A stretch of 64,000 nt of DNA from Planoprotostelium fungivorum (GCA_003024175.1 MDYQ01000028.1:1-64000), one strand, 5' to 3'. Positions 35,383-48,065 are shown, numbered from the stretch's first letter. The notes: generated by a model from the letters alone, not told the origin. Translations and numbers: made by a program.

Positions 35383-37028
35383 ATGGGGAATGCAAAGTCG
35401 AGCCCCACACAACCACAGCAGGAGACGAGATGGGTTGATCTGTATGGATCAAAAGTCAAGCAGCTTCCAGCCGATCTTTTTGTCAATGGAACCCCGGAGA
35501 CGTCGAGGAGGGGCACCACACAAATGGCACCAAAAGCTCAAGTAGAGGGTCTATGTCTATCACACAATCCCTTCGCAGTGAGCTGTCAAGATAACATGAT
35601 GGACACGGAGTTGATGTCGAGACAGTTGAACGATGATCTGTCTCGGTTGAATCACCTTCAATACCTCGACCTCTCTCACTGTAATCTGCTAACATTGCAC
35701 AAATCGATCACATCTCTGACGGAATTGAGAGAGTTGAACATACAGAGGAATTCTATCTCCGTATTACCCGTTTTACCCTCTTCTTTGGAGAAGTTTGTGA
35801 GTGTCATCACCATGGGAAGATGATTACCGAAAGATTCGCAGGATGCATCACACAACATGATATTACAATTGTCCGAACAGATATCCACCTTACCAAAGCT
35901 CTATTTCTTGAATCTAGACGGTGAATCTCATGATACATCCATGTCTTCTGATTCGATGGAGGTAACCCATGTGCAAAGCGAGCCAAATCCATCACATTGA
36001 GAGGAAGAGCCAAGACGGGGAAAATGAATGGCAAAGAGGTCACGCTCGAGAAATTGAGATGTGAGCTCACATCTCGACAATCATCATCCCCATTCGAAGA
36101 TCGTGACACGCGGACAGTTAACGTCGAAGAGTTAGACGCTCTCTACAAAGTCTACGAAGATCTAGTCAATCCCGCAGACGGTCTCATCCCCAGCACATCT
36201 CTCGTTCAGAGGATGGGCCTCAGCATGGTATCTGTTGACACGTTTTCATTTGATTGATACCAACAGGTGGGTGATACAACCTTCGTGGACAGTCTCTTTC
36301 GTGTGCTAGAGAGGTGATGTGAGATCATCAGCATGTGATAATGAAAGATGACAGATACGGCTCTCGAGATGAGTTGGACGTGAGAGCTTTTCTATTGGGC
36401 CTGGGTGTCATTTTCAAAGGAACAGTGGAAGAAAAGATGACTTGTAAGTTTCTCGTTCAAGACACCATCATCTGACGAGTGGACAGTCTGTTTCCACCTC
36501 TACGATCTCAACTACGATGGCTACGTCGAACTCCAAGACATCTTAGACGTGACAAAGTCCGTCCCATCATCATCATCTCACCTGACCATCGTGTCAGATC
36601 GGCCATCATCTCTTCCGTTCACATCGCAAACTTTTACAGGAACGATTTTACGAAACAATCTGGACGAGCGGGACAGAGCAGCGAATTCACGTTCGGTGTC
36701 AAGACATCACAGACGTCTAAATCATCTACAACGGTCAACGTGGCCCTGGGTGACCCCAATTACGCCTCAGAGACGGTGGTGCTGTCACAGTGGCCTTATC
36801 TGAAAGAGGTCGTCACGAAGAGATTCAAGGTGAAAGAGGAAGAGGATCATGATCATGATGATGGTGATGGAGGTGCTGATGATGAGATAGGGTATGGATC
36901 GACACGGAAAAGGTCGCGTGAACCTGCAAGAGTTCATTCGAGGAAATTTCAATCGATTTCCGGAAGTGAACCAGTTCCTCATCTTCTATGGGTCCATCCT
37001 CAGTTACGGCCCCACTTTAAAGCTGTAA
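35383..37028 (+). CDS. Myristoylatable LRR and EF-hand protein
   Basis: The protein starts MGNAKSSPTQ, a good N-myristoylation signal (Gly2, Ser6). Leucine-rich repeats follow: VEGLCLSHNPF, LNHLQYLDLSHCNLLTLHKS, LTELRELNIQRNSISVLPV and LPKLYFLNLDG with NPCAKR after an intron. The second half has calcineurin-B-like EF hands. One canonical loop is DLNYDGYVELQD within FCFHLYDLNYDGYVELQDI; weaker loops are DRDTRTVNVEEL and DRHGKGRVNLQE, the latter restored by splicing out an acid-coding intron. The end is FLIFYGSILSYGPTLKL. A membrane-anchored calcium sensor with an LRR module is inferred. I do not know a named family with this order. Confidence 0.78.
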
Positions 37029-37268
37029 TCCTTCTGTATACCTTGTGAATATATCCTCTCCCATCGAATTTATTGACTCTTCGTTTCGTGACTGTGCGTT
37101 GTTCTCTCGTAGAGCATGACTTGATGTGCAGACTGTATCTGCTTCAGATGAGAGTATTCTATCTTTCCTTGCAGTTACTTCACGAACAACAGTAGAATAC
37201 GCTGCTTGAGATATTAGAGGGAGGATAAAGTCACAAACGTCCGTGGGAAGGTGAGGAAAGTATCTCAT
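37017..37268 (-). CDS. Possible 83-residue protein, unknown
   Basis: Uninterrupted frame from ATG at 37268. The N-terminal half (DVCDFILPLISQAAYSTVV) could be a helix; the rest is polar. No family is recognised. The 12-bp tail-to-tail overlap with the LRR-EF gene is unusual but not impossible in this compact genome. It may be chance. Confidence 0.3.
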   Translation of the reverse strand: MRYFPHLPTDVCDFILPLISQAAYSTVVREVTARKDRILSSEADTVCTSSHALRENNAQSRNEESINSMGEDIFTRYTEGLQL

Positions 37269-38006
37269 GGTGGGACAACAGGAGACGGTACAGATGCAGA
37301 GTATTTATTCAGCTCGAAATGGTTGGAGTACAGAGAAAGTTGAGATAGATATATGCTGTGTGCACGGCTGGTGTTACAGATGTTGATGGCAGAGTTGTGT
37401 TACAGTGGATGCATCCACTCCAGATGAAAGCATGTGTTGGTGTCTCCGGCGATGTTGCTGACAGACTTTTGCAGAATGAAACAGACTCGAGTGTAAAGTC
37501 TGCTGTCTCTGTCTCTCATGAGAGATGTGAGACTGCTCGACCTCTTCTTCTCTGTCGTGTCCCTCGGCATGTGTGAGACCGATCGTCTTGCCGCAGGACT
37601 GCAGGTTCCTGAGTGTCAGCCCCGCGAATAATGATCTCGCCGCACCCATACTAGACCAGGAGTGCGTGTGCTTTATTAGGAAGCTGTCTGTTTTCGCTCG
37701 ATTTTCTGTTTGTAAGGGAGGGAAGAGGAGCCTCTTTAGGTTAACAAAGGAGGAAGCGACTCGGTAGTTAGTATAACACACACACCAACCCACCTCCTTT
37801 CAGCTGGAATTTCGGAAACCTTCGGAATTCCAATTCCGATCTCTTCATTCATGAATGAACGCAATATTGAATGTAATCACAGACTGAGCCTTTTAAGGAT
37901 GATGCTGCTGTCGCGTGATCCTCCTTTTTTTTGTTTCGTTGTGGTGTCACGGTAGTCACGTGACTTCAGTGCGGAAAACCATTTGCTGAATAGGTCACGC
38001 CGCAGA
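37029..38006. other. Intergenic stretch with unassigned minus-strand frames
   Basis: Nearly 1 kb without a recognised gene. Two minus-strand frames are notable. One, 37017-37268, encodes 83 residues (MRYFPHLPTDVCDFILPLIS...) and overlaps the end of the LRR-EF gene by 12 bp. The other, 37374-37655, starts MGAARSLFAGLTLRNLQSCG, which looks like a mitochondrial presequence. Neither has a known domain. The right end should contain the promoter of the LRR-PIN gene. Confidence 0.45.
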
Positions 38007-40570
38007 ATGAGCTCAACTGAGTCACCCTCTAGAAGGGGAAGAGATACACCCAAGAGAGGCTCTCCCGCCAGAGGAGGTTATACTCCACCCAAGAACCAAT
38101 CTCCATCGAGAGGAGGGAGGGGAGGGTGAGCATCGCATGTGATCGAGAAGACTGATTCTGACATGATTCAGAACGACGCCGTCACCCCACAGAGGAGGAC
38201 ATTATGGAAAATACAAACAGCAACATCAGTGGAAGAACGATAGGAGAGAACCATTCGAATGGTCGGGCGTCAACAAATTAACATTGAACATGGAAGAGAA
38301 GGTGAAACATTTGATGATACCAATCGATCGAACGTTGCAGGTGTTCGACCTCCCACGGCTGCAGAAATGTTTAGAACGTGTGTCAACCGAGTTGAGCACG
38401 AGAAAGTTGAAGAACAAACCTCTCAAACTGAACGTCAAGTTTGCCAAGGTGAAAAGATGAAGGAATAGAAGACACTCACTCCGACAGAATAACCTCACAG
38501 ACGCAGGCATCACCTACATCGTCGACTACCTCCTCAATAACAAGAACACGGTGAAGAGTACATCGTGCAGCTACATCACGCTGACCATCACAGATCCACT
38601 TGAAGAAGATGTACCTCCATAAGAATCGAATCACTGACGAAGGAGCGAAAGAGCTCTCGAGACTCATCAGAGGATGTGATTACGCAATCGATGAGATCCA
38701 TCTCAGCCACAACTACATCACATGTTTGGGTGCCATCTCCATCATCGATGCCGTTTCTCAATGCAAGATGTATCCGAGAGGAGAGCAATCTCATGCCGAT
38801 GAAGAACAGAGGGAAGAAGGAGAAGATGAAGAGTTGGTGGATAAGATGAAGAACGTTCGCATCCATCACCAGTGAGACATCGACCGTCATGATCATCGTC
38901 TGATGGAAACGAAGACAGGGCCAGACGATCGTACCTCTCTGGTTACGATTAGAATGGAACTGTATCGACTATGCCTCGGTTGTAACCCACATGACACAAA
39001 ACAAGATCCATCACTGTAACGCAGAGAGCGGTGACGAGAGGGACGACAATGACTTTAGAAAGAAACAGTGTGCTCCGTGGGGTGATGCATCATCATGGAC
39101 ATTGCATCATCTCATGTTCGAGCAGATCCTTGCTACAATGGAAAAGATACCGTCGTTCACCTCTACTGTTTAGACCTCCAATTTGAAGTTGAAGGAGAAG
39201 CGGAAGAGCCTCAGGCTGGTGTCCAGCTGACATCCACACCATCATCATCCATGACGGGTCCGATCTTGTTGCTGTTAGACACGAACGCAGTCATGTCCAT
39301 GTTGAATTCGAGAGATTGCACGGAATGTGGTCGCGATGTGATGATCTCCATCTCGATGATCTGACATCAAAGATGCTGATCGAGGACAGACGAGAAATGG
39401 AGAGCAGTCTGTCCGACATTTCACATTCGATAACATTATATCTCGCCACACGAAATCAATGGCCAACGATTCAAACTACAAACCTCACTTTGTCTTGTGA
39501 GCCTTTTTTACATCATCTCGATGATGCATCGCATGTGATCATGACACGTGGAACAGGTGTATATGCACTACGGTTCGAACTGAATTGGATCATCGTAAGA
39601 AGGTGATGCCCAGCATGCGTCACTGTCTCATGCGCATCACATCGGATGAGCTGGGAGGTCAATTCCTCTTGACGTCCATGGTTCGTTCTGGCCTCATCGT
39701 ATTACCGAAGTCTCTCCAAGCAGAAATGGCCCTCTTGTCTTCTTCTTCCTCTCAGGTGATTTCATCTTGAAAAGTTGTCTTCTCGTGATTCATTTCGAAT
39801 GCAGGTGATCGATTTCTCTTCGGCGAGGGATGCGAATACGCAGAATGACATCAAATTGATCAACGTGGCTGCTTATTATAGAAAGAGGGGTAGAAACGCC
39901 ATCATATTATCCAACGATAAAGGTGAGGCGTTTGTGTTGACCATCATCACGCGATCAGCTGATGATAATGATGATCTGATCGATGATGATGATGTGATCG
40001 CTGATGATGAACAGCTGTCATATCAATGTCCAGAACCCACGGAGTCCCCGTCGAGTCTCTCAAGTCATTCGACAAATTGATCGGAAAATTGAAATCCAAC
40101 GAGGTGATTCGTTTCTCCGCTCTCTCGCTGAAAAGAGTTCAGGAGTGGGACGGTGACATCATCAGCTCGTGCCTATCGAAGGCGTCTGTGGACATCATGG
40201 GCAATGAGATGTCTCCCTCTCCGAACGATTCCAAGAGTCTCTTCGATCACATCACCGATGCGTCCGACATGATGACAAAATTATCTCGTTCTCATTCCAT
40301 CTTGTCTTCCACTCTGGCTTCGATGAGAGAGGTGAGAGACGTCGTGTCAATGAACAGACCATCTTCATTTCTACGTGTGTCATGTGTGATTCTGATGCGT
40401 GATGACAGACATTGGAGAGAGGAGGAAGTCAGGAACAACTGAGAGAGATACTCGAAAAAATGGATTCCAATGTGCTGAACAAGGAGAAGGTGGAGGAAGA
40501 GTGTGCTCAACTTGTTTCTGAATGGTCCAACGTGATGAAACGTTCGGATCCTTTTTCGTCCCACACGTGA
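38007..40570 (+). CDS. Leucine-rich repeat plus PIN-domain protein
   Basis: The N-terminus is RNA-binding-like: SPSRRGRDTPKRGSPARGG, then SPSRGGRGG. RNI-type leucine-rich repeats follow across short exons: VNKLTLNMEEKVFDLPRLQK, LKLNVKFAKNNLTDAGITYI, LKKMYLHKNRITDEGAKELS and IDEIHLSHNYITCLG. A PIN ribonuclease fold comes next: ILLLLDTNAVMSML with the first catalytic aspartate, then LGGQFLLTSMVRSGLIVLP. After splicing, DIKLINVAAYYRKRGRNAI and ILSNDKAVISMSRTHGV carry the C-terminal acidic cluster typical of PIN domains. The tail is helical (LREILEKMDSNVLNKEKVEE). A nuclease acting in RNA processing or decay is inferred. Some internal exons near 38880-39600 are uncertain. Confidence 0.75.
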
Positions 40571-40801
40571 AGAGTTTCATAAAGAGATGAAATTAAATAC
40601 GGGTTCTTCCTTCATTCAAAAACGTTCACGATATGGAGAAGTTGTATCTACAACGAAAAGACGACTACACCTGTCCACCGTCATCATTTTGATCACCATG
40701 ATGATGATCACGATGATCGTGATGATGATCCAATGTCTCACCTTATACAAACATCTACTCCACTTCTCACAGATCAGTCAGAGACCGCGACAGCTGCTGT
40801 T

Positions 40802-43195
40802 CACAAAGTGCGGACCTTCTCTCTTCAGCTCCCCTCCCACCATGTACCTCACCTCCTCCTCAACTCGATCTCGTCCATGATGGGTGATATCGATTCCAAT
40901 CTCATGGACATCTCTGCATTGTGCTCGTACACATAAGGAACCCTCTGGTATCTCTGCATGGCAGCGAAAATGGGCGCCACAACTCGCATCTTGTGGAAGT
41001 TGATCCTCTCACCGATCTTGTCCTTGTTGTGCATCTCAACCAAGGCCAGATCTCGAAGGTGGAGGGCTGTCGGCTGTCAGATTGACGTGCGAGTGACGTT
41101 TGGCAGGTTGTAGATGTCCCACCGAAATAAGGGTTGATGGGCTGCGTAGAATCGGCGAGATTTTTCGCTTTCAAGATCTGTCTGAAATTTTTGTGGTTTC
41201 CTTCTGGCTGAAAGACTTCGCTCAACGTGGCGAAGATTCTCTTGTATTTTCTCGGTATTTTCTGTGACGTTTCAATCGAAATTGTGAGGAAAAGATTTAC
41301 CTTCCACGTTTTCGCGAGGCGGGAGACGGTTCCGTGAACAAGTCCGCAGTAGATTTCTACGGCCGTGTTGTAGTTGTCCATATCGTAACATTTGTTGGCT
41401 AATTTGATGAAACGAGTCAGCACGGTGACCCGAATCTTCTCTGTTGTGGCGGAGACGATCTCGGTGACCACCCAGAAGCTGATCTGAAAGGGGTTGGGTC
41501 GTGATCGATGATGATGAGATCATGATGACGGTGAGATGGAATGTGGCGATATATGAGGATGTGATCATGATGATGACATGGTGATCGACCGTGATGATCA
41601 GTTCAGATGAGGTGGTCGTGACACTTCATGCACGACGATCACACGATCGACATCACAGATGACTTCGATTATTCTCCCTCACCTTATTGAAATGGCTGAC
41701 ATAAGCTTGCACCGCCCTCGATGTCCCCTTATCCGCATCATAATGAGTGATATCGTTCAATTTGATGGAACAGAACAACTTGTGTTCTCTCAGCGTCAAC
41801 TGCTCTGCCAAAACACCCGAAGAAACATCAAAGAGGGTAAATTTCGTTCCACTGAGGCCGACCAACTCCAAAGAGATCGCTCTCCTCCTTGGAAGTTGTT
41901 TCGTAGCGGAAGGCTGTTTCGATCGTCAATTTCACATCATCTCAACATCCCAAATTCGTGTGACGAGTGATGATGATGGCGATCGTGATGATGATGATCA
42001 CCTCTTTGATGAGTGGTGACTTCCCCGTGTAATCGTAATAATGTTCCATGTTCCTAGAACATGTGGCTTTGATCTGCTCGACCAATACTTCCTTTATGTC
42101 CTCCTGTCCCACACTCAATTCTTTCACCTGTCGATGAATCAGCCTCCACAAAAATTCCATCACAAAAAATTCCATCACAAAAATTCCATCACGATATTTC
42201 TATCACCTTCTTCGCTGCCTCGTTCATCTCTGCACTGTCTGCAGAATGACCGAACCGAAAATCGGTGGGAGCAACATCTAACCACATGCTCATGTTGCGT
42301 ATGGCCTGCGTGGAATGCTCCGTTTGTTCGGCCCTGTAGAAATTGAGGAGCTTGCAATGGAAGAGGTCTCACTGTTGGAGGAAACTGCGTAAGAAGGCAT
42401 CGGTTGGCATGAAGAAGCGATGGGTGAGACAGAGGATGTTGACCCATTCGGGATCTATAGAGGTGAGGAGGGAGATGGAAGGGGAGGTACCTTTCTTGAG
42501 GTAGTCCGGGTGAACCATCTGCGATAATGCAAACTCGATAGTGCAACATGTGATCTTTCCGTTTTCATCGTATGTCACTTCTTCTTCTTGTGCTTTGCTT
42601 AGAATGTCTTGAGGAATACCCAGATAGATGCTCGATAACTCTTCGCTATCAGCATACGTCAGCGGTGTGATTCAGATCGTGCAATGGACTCTATCGTCAC
42701 CGTCTTGTGAATACGAACAGATGTCTCTCACCTCTTTGCTGCTCGCAGCAGATTGAGATCGTGGGCGAGGGTATCGGTTCTGATTATCTTCTGCTTCTTC
42801 AGATCTTGACTGCTCGTGATGGTGACCAGTGCTCTTCCGAGAGTGGGTGACTTCAATTTCTTCGATGAAGAAGGAAACAAGACCGATGTGGAATGCCGGA
42901 TGAAATCTTCAGGTTTCTCCCATGAATTAAGTGTTCGATCGCTTGAACTCCTGAACATGTGGATCAGATACATCGGAAGACATCACGATCACCTCCTCAA
43001 TTTTCTACCACTGGTCGGTATCGGTGACTCAACTCCCTCTGAATCGTTCCTTCGTATGTAGTTAGGACTGACATCGTTGACGAATCGAGTTCTGGGTGGG
43101 AAATCATACACAGCTCTCTTTGCTGTTCTTTGGAAACCTGCGGCATCAGGTGATGAATTCGAACGATTCTGTTTGTCTAAGACATGTTTGTGCAT
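40802..43195 (-). CDS. Ras guanine nucleotide exchange factor
   Basis: Activator of Ras-family GTPases. The N-terminus (MHKHVLDKQNRSNSSPDAAG, YDFPPRTRFVNDVSPNY) is followed by a polar segment. A RasGEF_N (REM) region follows: VNILCLTHRFFMPTDAFLRS, then LLNFYRAEQTEHSTQAIRN. The catalytic Cdc25 domain contains LAEQLTLREHKLFCSIKLND, VSHFNKISFWVVTEIVSAT and RVTVLTRFIKLANKCYDM. It also contains YNTAVEIYCGLVHGTVSRL, RKYKRIFATLSEVFQPEGNH and INPYFGG with the C-terminal INFHKMRVVAPIFAAM and NAEMSMRLESISPIMDE. A final short exon (REKVRTL) gives the stop at 40802. At least eight introns are inferred. The start is 96 bp from the divergent cysteine-rich gene. Confidence 0.88.
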
Positions 43196-43291
43196 GGCAC
43201 CTCTTAAGCCCGAATTTGAAGTGCGCAAAATTGATTGGCAAATTGTAGACCATCGCTTTCATTGCGTCCCTTCTTTTCCATCGCGAGCACG

Positions 43292-46200
43292 ATGAAGAAC
43301 TGGGCGAAATACCCGACATTATGTCTGTACGTCCTCGTTCTATCACTCTCTATTCAAGTTGCTGCGGGAGATAATACGCAAGATGAGGATCCTTGGCTCG
43401 GTTATCTGAGAGGCCTCTCCTCTCCTCTATACAACGTAGAAGAAGTCGCTGACAATTTCTATCGTGCTTTTGATATGTTCACCGGCGCCAACTTGGCCAT
43501 CTTGAGAGATCAATCATCATCAAAGGGAATCGATCACGACGAACAACACATCACACGTCATAGAGTCAAAAGGGAAGAATACGAGAGACCAAAACAAAGG
43601 AACTCGCCCGAAATGGATGTCGAGTCTCACAAGGTCACGATACAAAAGAGGGATTCTACTGAAGAAGGAGATAAGGACCCGACTTGTTCATCCGTAGGTT
43701 ACGTCTATTACACCGAAGTGACACGAGTGAGCCTTCACTATCATCATCGTTTCGATTGCTGATATAACTAGAACACTTGTAAGGGAAGGCTGTGCAATCT
43801 CTATAAAATCAAATGTGATAAAGGCACCTACGTCAGCTCGACCGATGGGAAATGGACTGAAGTCTCCGGAGGAAATCAGACCATCCAAATGACCGACATC
43901 TATTCCAATTGCAGGGCTTTAGAGGTATTTCATCGTGACTTAACAACACTGATGGGAAACAGTTGTCGTGTTCAGATCGTATCGTTGACATGAATGAACA
44001 ATTTCACATGACAGACGTTAAAATCGAATCGGTGGGTTCCATCATCGGCTTCACATCGATTCCATCATCGGCATTGACACGAACATCAGTTCTTATGTGA
44101 AGACATGGTCATCATCAACAAGACCTCTCCCGGAAACCTCAAAGACGCTGCAACTTGTCTGGCCAGAGTGAGTCATTCTACTTCCATCTGTCATCCCATC
44201 TCATTGCATCAGGTCTATGGAGACAACTACACCATCTTTGGTTACGACTATTACGGCTATCCTTGTGAATCGGAGGCTCTATACTGCAAAGACAAGAAGG
44301 TCGATGTGTCCGATGGAAAACCCATCGATGCAACAGATTGCCAAGTCCGATCGGTGCATCATCTCATCATCGATTCCGAAACTGATGAGATATACAGAAC
44401 GTCTGTCATCACGACGCAGACAACAGAGAAAAGATCCAAGTCTTGTGTGATGGAAGAGATGACAAAGTGGACGGATGTCAAGTGGAGCGACCCAAAGTGG
44501 CCTGTGGATCGAAATCATCCATTGGAGCACAATGCAAGATCAAGACAGTGAGTCTACTTTTCCATCATCACCATCAGACGATGAAAGAGTCCATTCATTT
44601 ATTTCATTTTAAAGTCGAGAAACTGATTCCTCCACAGATGAATTGCAGTGGAATATCCATTGATCTCCACAGCTATTCTGGCCCCTACACCAACTGCACC
44701 GTCTCCCAATTAGAATGTGGCACCTCTCAATCCGTATCACCTCAAGGCACTTGCAACCTCCCCGACCAATTTCAATGCGATAACAAGCTCGTCTACCGCG
44801 ATCAATACAAGGGCAACATCTCTGACTGCATTCTCTCCCACGTGAGTCTGACACGTGTCGATCTGACATCTGACACGTGACAGTTGGACTGTAAAGACAA
44901 TCAGGGTGGCTGCACCTTCTACCAACCCGCCTGCACCGAGGGCCCCTCCTGCACCCTCTACGTCAACTACCAACTCATAGAGAATTCGACCTCGTGCAAT
45001 CGAATGGTGAGAATTTCACCACGCCCACCGCTGACTCTCCAGATCAACGACAGTCTGTGTCTTTGTCCCGAGGACCGCCACGGCAGCAGCTGCGAGAAGC
45101 AAGTGGACTACAAGTGTGAGCCAGAGATGGTGGTGCCTGTTAAAGACTGCAGTAACCCTTGGTTAGAAGAAGGGTGAGAGAATGTTTCGATCGAGTTGTG
45201 ACGGGGAGAAGGGGGAAGAAGGAATGGGACAAATTGGAGGGAGATCCGGCCTGTCTGGTCTTTCCTCTGGCGAGTACCGTCGTCTTTCGTTACCGATTCG
45301 ATTGTTACACGGTGAGTCCTCCTTCATCTCATCTCATCTCATCATCTCATCATCTCATCATCTCATCTCATCATCTCATCATCTCATCATCTCATCTCAT
45401 CTCATCATCTCATCATCTCATCATCTCATCATCTCATCATCTCATCGTCCTCTCATCATCATCGTCAATGTCCATAGAAGAACAAATTCAAAACGATGAT
45501 ATCATCCCACAAACATAAATCGAAATCAAACACTGAGAGACAACAGACGATGAATAATACTGGATACACCGCTCCAGGCAACATCACGATCGGTGGACAG
45601 GTGAACCTCTAACCATTCATCGTCCATAAAACTCATTCGAGACAGCAAATCAGCATCCCTCCTCCACCCGGGGTGAGCAACCCGTACAACTTTACATACT
45701 GGTTGGACTCTGAAAAGTTGAAATCGACTTTTCCTCTTCACTGGAATGCAGAATTCCGTATCTACGATTTCAATCGCTTCACGAGATCGAGTGAGTGTCG
45801 TGTCCTTCATCATCGCTTCGTGTCTGATGATGATGATCGCACGGCTGATGATGGATGATGATGATCGCATGGCTGATGCGTGTGCAGACATCAGCACGAT
45901 ACCTGAGATGAACAAGGATCAGATTTCAGGTACTCAGACAGTGGACCATTCCGTTGTTCTGTCGCAGATTCCAGATCGATTTTGGGCGGGAAATCGCCTC
46001 TACTATGAATTACGTGAGTCACGATCATCACCGACATCATCATCAACATCTCTCACACCGATACAGTTTGGAACGAAGACAAGAAGAACAGACCCGTTCA
46101 GAACGGAAACAGAGGTTTAGATCGTGGCTTCATCGATTGTCCAGAACACCAGACACCAGCCATACCCTCTACGAACCGCTCGCGCATCATCACGTACTCC

Positions 46201-46391
46201 ATCTTTGCCGGTGTCATCTTGTGAGATCTCCATCATCTGATCTGATGTCCATGTGTGACGTCACGCGATGTGATCTGATGTGATGTAGGTTGGCCGTGTT
46301 GGCTTTCATTGGAGTCTACCTGTGGAGGAGAAGGGACGTGCACGGAGAGTATCAGAGATTGGAAGACACTCGACCCAGTGCCATCGAATAA
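43292..46391 (+). CDS. Cysteine-rich type I membrane protein, unknown
   Basis: I do not recognise the family. The protein starts with a clear signal peptide (MKNWAKYPTLCLYVLVLSLS, then IQVAAG). The ectodomain has a dibasic region (RHRVKREEYERPK, containing a furin-like RVKR site) and cysteine-rich modules: CKGRLCNLYKIKCDKGTY, YYGYPCESEALYCKDKK, NCTVSQLECGTSQSV, CKDNQGGCTFYQPACTEGP and an EGF-like CLCPEDRHGSSCEK. Several N-glycosylation sites are visible. The last exons encode one membrane helix (IITYSIFAGVIL joined to LAVLAFIGVYLW), a stop-transfer RRR and a short tail containing YQRL, a YxxPhi sorting signal. A surface receptor or adhesin cycling through endosomes is inferred. About nine introns are needed, and some joins are uncertain. 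Confidence 0.7.
45322..45447. repeat. CATCT/CATCATCT minisatellite in an intron
   Basis: CATCT and CATCATCT units alternate for over 120 bp within an intron of the cysteine-rich membrane protein gene. It makes this one of the longest introns in the window. Confidence 0.9.
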
Positions 46392-46420
46392 AAGAGTTGA
46401 TGCACATCCTTCTATTTATC

Positions 46421-48065
46421 TCAGGCTGTTGTCTCCTTCTTCTCTACATCCATCGCCACTCCTTCCTCTTTCACTCCTTTCTCCTCCTTCACCTCTACCT
46501 TCTCTTCCTTCTCCTCTTTCACATCCTTCTCTTCCTTCACATCCTTCTCTTCCTTCTCTTCCTTCACATCCTCCTCTTCCTTCTCTTCCTTCTCTTCCTT
46601 CTCTTCCTTGTCCTCTCCCTCTTCTTCTTCTTCCTTGTCTTCCTTTGCAGTCTTGGCCTTCTTTGGAGTCTTCTTTGCTCCCTTCTTCTTCGATCCCTTC
46701 TTTGGAGTCTCTACCACTCCTGTCTGTAGGTAGTGCACGATCCTCTTGATCAGAATGGGTTTCTTTCCTGATGTGGGCATACCTTTTATCGTCAATTTAT
46801 ATTCTATCCTCTTATCATCTACTATTCTATCCTTCTATTCCATCCCTCTATCTCTCAATTCTTCCATGTGTGATGGTGATGGTGATCGTGATGATGATCA
46901 TAGTGATTGTGATGATGATGGAGGCTCACCCTTCTCTTTCAAATAGTTGAGGAGATCAGGAATGTTGTAGTGATCATAAATAGCCTGGTAGGTATCAAAG
47001 TCCCCCTTCTGAATGCGTTCCAATGGAGGTGCCACGTATTTCTCCCTTCCCTTTCCCTTCTTCTTGTCTTCCTCTCCTTCTCCTCCCTCACTCTCTTCCT
47101 CTTCTTCTTCCTCCTTCTCCTCCTTCTCTTCCTTCTTCGGTGTCTTGCTCTTCTCTTTCTTTGGTGTCTTTGGTTTCTCTTCTTTCTTCGGTGTCTTGTT
47201 CTTCTCTTCCTTGCCCTTCTTCTCCTCCTTCTCTTCCTTCTTCTTTGGTGTCTTTGGCTTCTCTTCCTTCTTTGGCTTGGCCTCTTTGTCGCATGAGTCG
47301 ATCGATCACGTGTCCATCATCTCACCCGTCTTCTTTTTCTTGGATGGCTTGTCTTCATCAGAGTCTTCATCGTTCTTCCTCTTCTTTGCTTTTCCTCCCT
47401 TCTTCGCCTTCTCTTTTGTCTCTTTCGTCTCCTTCTCCTTGATCTCCTTCTCCTTTGTCTCCTTCTCCTCTGCAACTTCTTCTTCGGGGTCGAGATCAAA
47501 GATGCTTTGCATCAGCCTAAGATGATTGAGTCGATCGAAAAGGTGATTAAGAGATGGAACGATGGACGTGTTGGATGACTCACTTTTCTGCCAAATCATC
47601 CTTCGTGACTCCCGGCTTGGAGATGGACAGCTCTGAACAATGGAGCTTGAGTACCTCCACAGAGAGTCGCTTGAGGAACTCCTCCATTCCAGCTAACATG
47701 ACTTCATCTTCGATCTGATAGAGAGTGTTCTGACGGGTCGCGGTGGTGAGGTTGAGGATGGTGCTGAAGTCCTTGAGGAGGTTCTCGTCTAACGTCTCAA
47801 TAGATTTCTTAAATCCGTTCTTCTTCAGGAGTGCCCCCAGTTCTTTTGTCTTCAGGGCGCTGGATGCGGTCTCGTATATCTCCTTATGTTTCTGCAATCG
47901 GGTTACGAAATTGTCCACGCCGCTCGCTAGAACTGCGTCGATGTAGGCCTTCGTAGCCTCTTCCATGTTCTCCTTCTCCTCCAATTTTAAGCTCTTGAGT
48001 GCTTTATTGATGGTGTCGTGAGACAACTTGGCGAGAGCGGAGTCGATCTCTTTGGTTGAGCTCAT
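46421..48065 (-). CDS. SAP-domain nuclear protein, K/E-rich
   Basis: Starts MSSTKEIDSALAKLSHDTIN. The N-terminal 130 residues are helical and not assigned. A first SAP-like segment is EVLKLHCSELSISKPGVTKD. Long acidic/basic low-complexity tracts follow (KEKETKETKEKAKKGGKA, then repeated TPKK motifs). A second SAP-like segment is split by an intron: YNIPDLLNYLKEKG, then MPTSGKKPILIKRIVHYLQT. The end is a K/E-rich tail (GVAMDVEKKETTA). SAP motifs bind scaffold-attachment or other A/T-rich DNA; the architecture recalls DEK or THO1/SARNP, but neither is certain. The gene converges with the membrane protein gene with 29 bp between stops. Confidence 0.7.

Noticed and set aside
45322-45447. Regularly spaced repeats that could suggest a CRISPR array
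   Set aside because: They are a simple CATCT/CATCATCT minisatellite without spacers, in a eukaryotic intron.
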